DNA of 64,000 nucleotides from contig CBDHHD010000016.1 of NCBI GenBank assembly GCA_965263285.1, positions 1,178,001 through 1,242,000 of the forward strand, read 5' to 3'. Below, piece after piece: positions 58,359 to 64,000 of the stretch. The stretch's first letter is position 1. Each line of letters opens with the position of its first letter. This stretch comes from JASGCP01 sp965263285 (lineage in GTDB: Bacteria; Bacteroidota; Bacteroidia; Chitinophagales; Chitinophagaceae). A program made the position numbers and the translations under genes. The notes beneath the pieces are model-generated. The model was given only the letters and a program-made list of their open reading frames with translations, was not told where the DNA came from and made no database searches.

Positions 58359-58510
58359 ATGTTTAGTTTCACAACGTTGTTGATGGTTTTTCCAGCCCTT
58401 GTGGCGTGTAGTGGAGGCGTAGCCGAAACGGAGCCACAAGGGCTGGAATGTAAAAAAATGACTATTTTTTTTATAACCATATAAAAAATAAAATATGCCA
58501 TAAATTTACC
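58359..58510. repeat. Unidentified inserted sequence with a 16-bp hairpin
   Basis: Arms TTCCAGCCCTTGTGGC (58390-58405) and the perfect inverse (58433-58448) enclose a 27-nt GC-rich loop with GGAGGCGTAGCC, much like the loop of the IS256 hairpin (GGAGGGCGGAGCCC). It replaces the end of the IS66 gene. Probably the end of another insertion sequence; family unknown. Confidence 0.5.
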
Positions 58511-58837
58511 ATGCCAATACCAAGACAAATATAAGCATTCGTAAGCAAATATAAAGCAATTCTTTTTTTAACAAATACAGAATTAGCTTCTCAATTTGCT
58601 ATAGCGAAACAAACGATTTCAAAATGGCGAAATAGAGACTTTGTCTCTGATGTATCCAGTATCCCTAAAAATATTCATTATGCTCTAAATGAGGTAGAAA
58701 TTACATTAATTATATCTTTGAGAAAAGCTACCTGGTTGCCTATGGATGAAATATTTGAAATACTAGCAGTATAAAACAAATCTATATCAAGAAGTTCTGT
58801 GTATAGGTGCTTATTACGAAATAATATAAATATGTAG
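58511..58837 (+). pseudogene. IS481-family transposase N-terminal remnant
   Basis: Starts MPIPRQI then a TAA; the same frame continues FVSKYKAILFLTNTELASQF, AIAKQTISKWRNRDFVSD, SSIPKNIHYALNEVEITLII, SLRKATWLPMDEIFEILAV, a second TAA, then SISRSSVYRCLLRNNINM and a TAG at 58835. This is the helix-turn-helix and linker of IS481 transposases with two stop codons. No catalytic domain follows. Dead. Confidence 0.8.
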
Positions 58838-58902
58838 TCTTAAATGGTCATTTTTTTAAAACATTAAATAGTGTACTTTTGAGGTTTCAAATACTATTGT
58901 TT

Positions 58903-59592
58903 ATGAAAAAGATGGTTCAATCGTTTTTACATTTACTTTTTCCTGAATGTTGTTGCGTATGTGGCAATTCTATTATAGACAACAATCAATTAATATGCTA
59001 TCATTGTTTATTGCGCTTACCTTATACGCAGTTTGAATGTTTATGGGACAATCCTGTTGAAAAGCTATTAATAGGTAGAGCAGATATTGTATCAGCCACT
59101 TCTTTGTTGTATTTCACTAAAAATTCTATGGTACAAAACTTACTACATGAAATAAAGTATAGGAGATCTCCTTTGTTATGTTATTATCTTGGAAAGCAAA
59201 TAGGATTAAGTTTATTACATAATGTGCGATTTAGCACAATTGATGCTATTGTTCCTATTCCACTTCATCCTAAAAAGCAACGAAAAAGGGGATATAATCA
59301 GGCTTTATTATTATCGGAAGGGGTGTCATATTACTTACAAAAGCCTATTATTACAGATGCTTTTACAAAAAATGAAACGCTTACCCAAACAAATAAAGGA
59401 AGGTTTCAACGATGGGATAATATTTGTGATGCCTTTGTTTTATCTAATGCTACTGCTATCCAAGATAAGCATATTTTAATTGTAGATGATGTAATTACTA
59501 CAGGAGCTACTATTGATAGTATTGCAAAAACTATTGATATTGCTCAGCTTCATACAAAAATGAGTGTAGCTACATTAGCTTGTGCAATATAA
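58903..59592 (+). CDS. comF: ComF family protein (phosphoribosyltransferase-like)
   Basis: 229 aa from MKKMVQSFLHLLFPECCCVC (ATG 58903). N-terminal zinc-finger-like CCCVCGN...CYHC (residues 15-40), then the PRTase domain with LHEIKYRRSPLLCYYLGKQ, DAIVPIPLHPKKQRKRGYNQA, and the PRPP loop HILIVDDVITTGATIDS. Homologues take part in DNA uptake in naturally transformable bacteria and are found generally in Bacteroidota. Its TAA stop lies inside the TATAATAG target duplication of the palindromic element that follows, so that insertion hit the last codon without changing the protein. Confidence 0.9.
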   Translation: MKKMVQSFLHLLFPECCCVCGNSIIDNNQLICYHCLLRLPYTQFECLWDNPVEKLLIGRADIVSATSLLYFTKNSMVQNLLHEIKYRRSPLLCYYLGKQIGLSLLHNVRFSTIDAIVPIPLHPKKQRKRGYNQALLLSEGVSYYLQKPIITDAFTKNETLTQTNKGRFQRWDNICDAFVLSNATAIQDKHILIVDDVITTGATIDSIAKTIDIAQLHTKMSVATLACAI

Positions 59593-59595
59593 TAG

Positions 59596-60156
59596 GGCAT
59601 AACTAAATTTAGTGTGAGGGACTATGCAAAAATACAAAAGAAAATGGACATTTGCACAATTTTATATGGGCTACCTCTTTTTTTGAGGTGCTGGAAGCAT
59701 GGATTATTAGATAAATATAAATATGGAAATAATAGGAAATATCTGATGAGGACTGCCCTCAGATAAAGAGCGTTACAAAACGAGGTGAGCGAAGCGACCA
59801 GCGAGAATGTGGAGGCGGACATTTTTATATATGAATCGTTATGATGAGCATAAAGTATGTACATAAAAGATCACTATGGATAAGCTCATCATAACGATTC
59901 ATACCTAACCGCCTCCCCTTCATTCTCGCTAGCGTAGCGAACCGTAGTTTTGTAGCTCTTTATCTGCAGGCTTGATTTTTTCTTTGTTTCTTTCTTTTGT
60001 ATCAAGACAAAAGAAAGAAAAGATATAAAAAAACAAATAATGAATCTATACCTGAGTCATTACAAAAAACACAAATACCCTCCCACCAGCATCTCAAAAA
60101 AAAGATGTAGCCTTTTAGTAGCCTAAATTTTTTCTCACACTAAATTTAGTTATGCC
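59596..60156 (+). mobile_element. Complete palindromic element (GGCATAAC type) with target duplication
   Basis: 561 bp, ends GGCATAACTAAATTTAGTGT and GTTATGCC. TATAATAG at 59588-59595 and 60157-60164 is a perfect 8-bp duplication and includes the comF stop. All internal palindromes are present. Confidence 0.94.
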
Positions 60157-60182
60157 TATAATAGAGAAGGGGTTAAGGAATG

Positions 60183-60530
60183 TTAGTTGTTTAAAGGAAT
60201 GGTATTACCACCTCCTTTGGGAATATTAGCTGGAGCAGTTGGTTGGCTATTAGTAGGTAAATTTTGAAGTATTTTATTATTTTCATTGTTGTTGTTATTT
60301 AAGGCATTTTTTAAGAAAATGCTAGAGGTAATACAAAGAATGGCTAAAATAGTTGTAAATAACCAAGTGCCATTTTCTAGTACATCTGTTGTTTTTTTTA
60401 CTCCCATAAATTGGTTGCTAAATCCTGCAATACTGCCAGACAAACCTCCTCCTTGAGGATTTTGTACTAATATAATGAACCCTAAAACGATACAAACAAT
60501 AAAAATCAAAGCAACAAAGATATATGTCAT
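60183..60530 (-). CDS. secG: Preprotein translocase subunit SecG
   Basis: 115 aa. Two membrane helices (about 4-22 and 55-73) joined by the conserved QNPQGGGLSGSIAG loop. The Asn/Pro-rich tail (NNNNENNKILQ, PTNSQPTAPANIPKGGG) is typical of the Bacteroidota proteins. Accessory subunit of the SecYEG channel. Start and the stop of the upstream gene overlap by 1 bp (TAATG), so the two are translationally coupled. Confidence 0.95.
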   Translation of the reverse strand: MTYIFVALIFIVCIVLGFIILVQNPQGGGLSGSIAGFSNQFMGVKKTTDVLENGTWLFTTILAILCITSSIFLKNALNNNNNENNKILQNLPTNSQPTAPANIPKGGGNTIPLNN

Positions 60531-61327
60531 TATAAAGAAGATTCGAGTGAGTGAATTTGTTTTGCAAAGTAACTACTTTTTTCAGGAAATAGCAAAGAAA
60601 GTTTTTTGTATAATATGATCGCTTTGTTTTTTTTACCTTGCTTTGCGAGGATAATAGCCATTGATTCAGTTACTACTTCTTTTTCTATATTGCTATCTGC
60701 TGCAATTTTTTGTGCTACTATTTCTAATGGATCAATGGGCAATAGAGAAAAATTAAAATTCTTTTGTTTGTGAAGCCATTCTAAAAAAGAAAATACTTGT
60801 GTGTTAAATTTTTTATCTGTATAGGAAATATCTTCATCTGCTATAATACCTTGTGACATAAAATAGTCAATAGCATATTGTGGTAATTCGTTAAAAGATA
60901 GTGATGTGTTTTCAACAGGTTTTTGTGCTATAGCTAATTGTTGTACTATCGTTTGTTGTATTTGATTAGATTCATCAATATATTCTTGATTAGTTTCTTC
61001 TTGTATATTATTTTTTGTGTTTTGTTCTCCACTACTGTTATGATGTATGGTTGTATTTTCTTGTATGGTTATTGTGTTGCTTGTTGGCTCTTTTAGATCT
61101 TGTGTATATGGGTTTGTTAGTGTTGTTTGATTTGTGTGTATATGATGTAAGGTGATGAAAGGAGATTGAGACAAGAGTAATGTTTTTTGTATTTGTGTTA
61201 TATGATGCTCCTTGTTTTTTTGTTTTAATGATAATAACATGTGTAAAGAACTCACAAATGGATATTGCTTAATCCAAGCTTCTATATCTGTATCGTTGAA
61301 ATTGGATAATACATCTGTTTGTGTCAT
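60530..61327 (-). CDS. Conserved protein upstream of secG, TPR-like C-terminus
   Basis: 265 aa, no named family. N-terminal helical part (EAWIKQYPFVSSLHMLLSLK); Thr/Asn/Gln-rich centre (about 70-145) of low complexity; C-terminal EVVTESMAIILAKQGKKNKA then ILYKKLSLLFPEKSSYFAKQ resembles one TPR-like helix pair and occurs in homologues next to secG in Bacteroidota. Soluble, no signal peptide. It overlaps secG by one base and starts 40 bp after the transketolase subunit. Function unknown. Confidence 0.75.
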   Translation of the reverse strand: MTQTDVLSNFNDTDIEAWIKQYPFVSSLHMLLSLKQKNKEHHITQIQKTLLLSQSPFITLHHIHTNQTTLTNPYTQDLKEPTSNTITIQENTTIHHNSSGEQNTKNNIQEETNQEYIDESNQIQQTIVQQLAIAQKPVENTSLSFNELPQYAIDYFMSQGIIADEDISYTDKKFNTQVFSFLEWLHKQKNFNFSLLPIDPLEIVAQKIAADSNIEKEVVTESMAIILAKQGKKNKAIILYKKLSLLFPEKSSYFAKQIHSLESSL

Positions 61328-61367
61328 AGAACAAAAATATAAAATAACTATTTAAAATTTGTGCTAC

Positions 61368-62333
61368 TCATTTTTTTTGTATACACTGTAATGCTTTTTC
61401 TACAATAGAAGTAGGAGAGAGTTGGTATTTCTCCAATAATGCTAAAGGAGGACCTGACTCGCCAAAGCAATCGTTAGTGCCAATATACATAATAGGTACG
61501 GGATGATACATAGTGCTAATTCTTGCAATAGACTCTCCTAATCCCCCCCATATATTGTGTTCTTCGCAAGTAACTGCACAGCCTGTTTTTTTTATGCTTT
61601 TTACAATACTTTCTTCGTCAATAGGTTTAATAGTATGTATGTTAATGACTTCTGCTTCAATGCCTTTTTCTTGCAATTGTTTAGCAGCTTCAATAGCATT
61701 CCACACTAAATGGCCACAAGCGAATAGTGAAATATGACTCCCTTCTATTAAGGTTTGTGCTTTTCCTATTGTAAAATCATTACCATTTGTATTTGTAAAA
61801 TTAGGCCATTTAGGTCGTCCAAATCTTAGATATACAGGTCCAGGATAATTGGCTATGGCTATGGTGGCTATTTTTGTTTGATTATAATCGCATGGCACAA
61901 TAATGGTCATGCCAGGAATCATTTTCATTAGTCCTATATCTTCTAATATTTGATGTGTAGCGCCGTCTTCGCCTAAGGTGACACCTGCATGAGATGCACA
62001 TATCTTTACGGGTTTTTCGCTGTATGCAATACTTTGTCTAATTTGATCATATACCCTACCTGTGCTAAAAACAGCAAAAGTAGTAGTATAAGGAATCCAG
62101 CCTCCAATGGTTAAGCCTGCTGCAACGCCCATCATATTTGCCTCCGCAATGCCACATTGTAAGAATCGATGAGGGTAGTGTTTAATAAAGTTATTTAATT
62201 TAAAAGACCCTGATAAATCTGCAGTTAAGGCAATTACCTTACTGTTTTGTTGGGCTAGCTCAAATAGACCATCTCCGAAACCAGCTCTTGTTTCTTGTTC
62301 GTTTTGAATGTGGATACTTTTTATATTCATCAT
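61368..62333 (-). CDS. Transketolase C-terminal subunit
   Basis: 321 aa. Covers the pyrimidine-binding and C-terminal domains of transketolase: TRAGFGDGLFELAQQNSKVI, ALTADLSGSFKLNNF, RFLQCGIAEANMMGVAAGL (the catalytic Glu), CASHAGVTLGEDGATHQILED, and VTCEEHNIWGGLGESIA. Bacteroidota often encode transketolase as two chains; the N-terminal TPP-binding subunit is not next to this gene or elsewhere in the window. Pentose phosphate pathway. First of a leftward three-gene operon with the secG pair. Confidence 0.93.
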   Translation of the reverse strand: MMNIKSIHIQNEQETRAGFGDGLFELAQQNSKVIALTADLSGSFKLNNFIKHYPHRFLQCGIAEANMMGVAAGLTIGGWIPYTTTFAVFSTGRVYDQIRQSIAYSEKPVKICASHAGVTLGEDGATHQILEDIGLMKMIPGMTIIVPCDYNQTKIATIAIANYPGPVYLRFGRPKWPNFTNTNGNDFTIGKAQTLIEGSHISLFACGHLVWNAIEAAKQLQEKGIEAEVINIHTIKPIDEESIVKSIKKTGCAVTCEEHNIWGGLGESIARISTMYHPVPIMYIGTNDCFGESGPPLALLEKYQLSPTSIVEKALQCIQKK

Positions 62334-62465
62334 AAAAATTAAATAAAATAAATTATTTGCGCAAAGGTATATTTTATTTTTATAAGCATGAAGGTTAAAT
62401 TTTTGTGGACAATATTCTTTTTTTCGGGTGTTGGGGTATGTTTTTTGTAACTATTCAGGTATGTT

Positions 62466-62687
62466 GGCTACATCTTTTTTGAGGTGCTCGCATTATTGAT
62501 TATTAAATACATATAAACATGGAAATAATAGGAAATACTTGATGAGGACTGCTCTTTATCTGCATGCTTGATTTTTTCTTTTGTATCAAGACAAAAGAAA
62601 GAAAAAGACATAAAAAGCGAATACTAAATTATATTATGAATAGTTTCAAAATATAAATATCCCAGCACCTCAAAAAAGGATGTAGCC
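62466..62687 (+). repeat. Short palindromic element with inner ends only
   Basis: 222 bp from GGCTACATCTTTTTTGAGGT to CAGCACCTCAAAAAAGGATG-TAGCC. It contains the AACATGGAAATAATAGG segment and the AAAGAAAG hairpin but lacks the central palindrome. No target duplication seen. Confidence 0.8.
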
Positions 62688-62751
62688 CAGAAAGAAACAA
62701 AATGTTATAATTTATTCAAATTGTTTATATTTATAGTTTATATATAGTATT

Positions 62752-63999
62752 ATGAATGATCAAAAATCGTACAATCTATCTTCTCTTATTATATGGATTG
62801 TAGTTATATCGAATTTTGTTGATTTATATGATTTGTTAATTTTTGTTAGCGTAAGAGATGTAAGTTTGAGCTCTTTACATGTTAACATAGAAAATACAAA
62901 AGAGTTATTAAGAGCTAGTAATTTTATATTAAATGTACAGATGCTGGGTTTATTATTAGGGGGCATGATATGGGGAGTGTTAGGAGATAAGAAAGGGCGT
63001 ACTTACACGATGTTTCTTACTATATTTATCTATTCTATAGCAACATTTTGTACCATTTTTGTTCGTAATGTAAATGAATATGCTATTATGAGATTTATTT
63101 CTGGTATTGGAGTATCGGGAGAGTTGGGGTTATCTGCTACTTTATTCGTAGAAATGTTGCCTAAGCAAAAAAGATTGCCGTCGATGCTTATATTAGCGAT
63201 TTCATCTTCTTTAGGAGGAATGGCAACTAGTTCAATTTTTGCATTAACAAATAACTGGAAATTATGTTATATAATAGGGGGTATATTAGGGCTGTTGATT
63301 TTTATATTTAGATTCACCATTAAAGAAAGTCCTGTTTTTGCTAAAATGAATGAAAATAAAAATATTTATAAAGGTAATTTTTTTAAAATTTTTACAAACA
63401 AAAGGAGATTAAAGCTGTATTGTATTTTTATTGTTATGTTAAGTGGTACTTGGTTTTCTGTAGGCATAATACTAACAAATATCAAGCAGTTAGCTCATTT
63501 TTTCTTTGCTCAAGCAGTATATTATGAAAGTGCTATTGGTATTCAATTGTTTTATTTGAGTTATGACATTGTTTGTATTATTTTCATAATTCTAAGTAGG
63601 TATTATACAAATAGAAAACGCCTCATCTCTATTATTGTTGTGTATCAAATAGCAATATGGGTTTATTTTTTTAGTGGGTTAATTACTACAAATGTAGCAT
63701 TGCTCTTATTTACTACCATTTTAGGAGCTAGCCTTATTAGTTGGCCTATTATTCTTACTCAATTATCAGAGCAGTTTGGTTCTAATCTTAGGGCTACCGC
63801 AACTGTTACGGGTGTTAATTTTGCACGCGCATCAGTGATACTTATGAATATGTTTGGTGCGTTCTTGATTAATAAGATAGGTCTTAATTTTTTACAATCT
63901 ACTATTGCTATAGGAGCTATTGTATCTATAGCTATTGTATGGGGAGCTATTCGTATGAAGGATTCTCATAATTATGATATAGCGTATATAGAGGAGTAG
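62752..63999 (+). CDS. MFS transporter, metabolite:H+ symporter type
   Basis: 415 aa, stop at 63997-63999, so complete. Twelve hydrophobic segments; first-half motif A in GVLGDKKGRTYTM and the RFISGIGVSGELGLSATLFVEM helix typical of the ProP/ShiA group. Second-half segments (LYCIFIVMLSGTWFSVGIIL and ATVTGVNFARASVILMNM) are similar in outline. Substrate cannot be told from sequence; ProP-type proteins import compatible solutes or dicarboxylates. Single gene downstream of a palindromic element. Confidence 0.9.
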   Translation: MNDQKSYNLSSLIIWIVVISNFVDLYDLLIFVSVRDVSLSSLHVNIENTKELLRASNFILNVQMLGLLLGGMIWGVLGDKKGRTYTMFLTIFIYSIATFCTIFVRNVNEYAIMRFISGIGVSGELGLSATLFVEMLPKQKRLPSMLILAISSSLGGMATSSIFALTNNWKLCYIIGGILGLLIFIFRFTIKESPVFAKMNENKNIYKGNFFKIFTNKRRLKLYCIFIVMLSGTWFSVGIILTNIKQLAHFFFAQAVYYESAIGIQLFYLSYDIVCIIFIILSRYYTNRKRLISIIVVYQIAIWVYFFSGLITTNVALLLFTTILGASLISWPIILTQLSEQFGSNLRATATVTGVNFARASVILMNMFGAFLINKIGLNFLQSTIAIGAIVSIAIVWGAIRMKDSHNYDIAYIEE

Positions 64000-64000
64000 A

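Noticed and set aside
58390..58448. Hairpin as a transcription terminator of the IS66 gene
   Set aside because: The IS66 gene is broken before it and the loop is long and GC-rich; an IS-end structure is more likely.

Overview
The window is an AT-rich stretch of a Bacteroidota chromosome. The evidence is two SusC/SusD pairs, a stand-alone transketolase C-terminal subunit, a DUF4294 protein, the pheA-aminotransferase-tyrA gene order, the long IspG form, the Bacteroidota-type GlmU-like protein, and promoters of the form TTTG-N19/20-TAnnTTTG. The gene mix resembles Chitinophagales, but no marker gene here fixes the genus.

Layout. 1-8801 is a type III-A CRISPR-Cas locus read leftward: cas4-cas1-cas2, a leader, an array of 58 intact repeats plus one decayed one, and a Cas10/Csm1 gene that lacks its N-terminal HD domain and runs off the left edge. 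9339-9893 holds a tRNA-Cys with a clear promoter and a small membrane protein. 11072-19465 is housekeeping: ispG, the convergent operon DUF4294-pheA-aminotransferase-tyrA-tilS, and a GlmU-like gene. 20072-33878 is one seven-gene rightward operon for outer-membrane uptake: lipoprotein, SusC, SusD, SusC, SusD, and two more lipoproteins with internal repeats. 34863-46825 carries small lipoproteins, pyrC, kdsB, metK, mutL, gcvP and a gene that has lost its 5' end. 47586-58837 is an accessory zone: two lipoproteins with YCF48/BNR-like repeats (one split by an insertion sequence), then a pile-up of IS1634-like, IS256, ISL3, IS66 and IS481 elements, mostly broken, with a cysteine-rich leader-type peptide gene among them. 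58903-63999 returns to housekeeping: comF, secG, a small conserved gene, the transketolase C-subunit and an MFS transporter.

The most striking feature is a family of about 0.5-kb, non-coding, multiply palindromic elements. There are roughly 20 complete, nested or decayed copies, in nearly every larger gap. Full copies have one of two related outer ends (GGCATAACTAAATTTAGTGT... or GGTATAACGATTTTTTTAGT...). Four insertions have perfect 8-bp target duplications (ATAAAATA, TATTTTTT, ATTTTTTT, TATAATAG). An inner terminus (GGCTACATCTTTTTTTGAGG...) matches the right end of the only ISL3-type transposase fragment in the window, so ISL3 machinery is the best candidate mobiliser. One old copy appears to supply the promoter of a lipoprotein gene. 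Others abut the truncated 5' end of a gene, lie just upstream of the HD-less cas10, or separate the predicted -7 box of the peptide gene from where its -33 box should be.

The CRISPR array contains two pairs of related but non-identical spacers. They recur as two clusters from apparently the same two target genes, and read on the + strand both pairs are in frame for a shared peptide. This fits repeated encounters with related viruses and crRNAs antisense to mRNA, as expected for a type III system.
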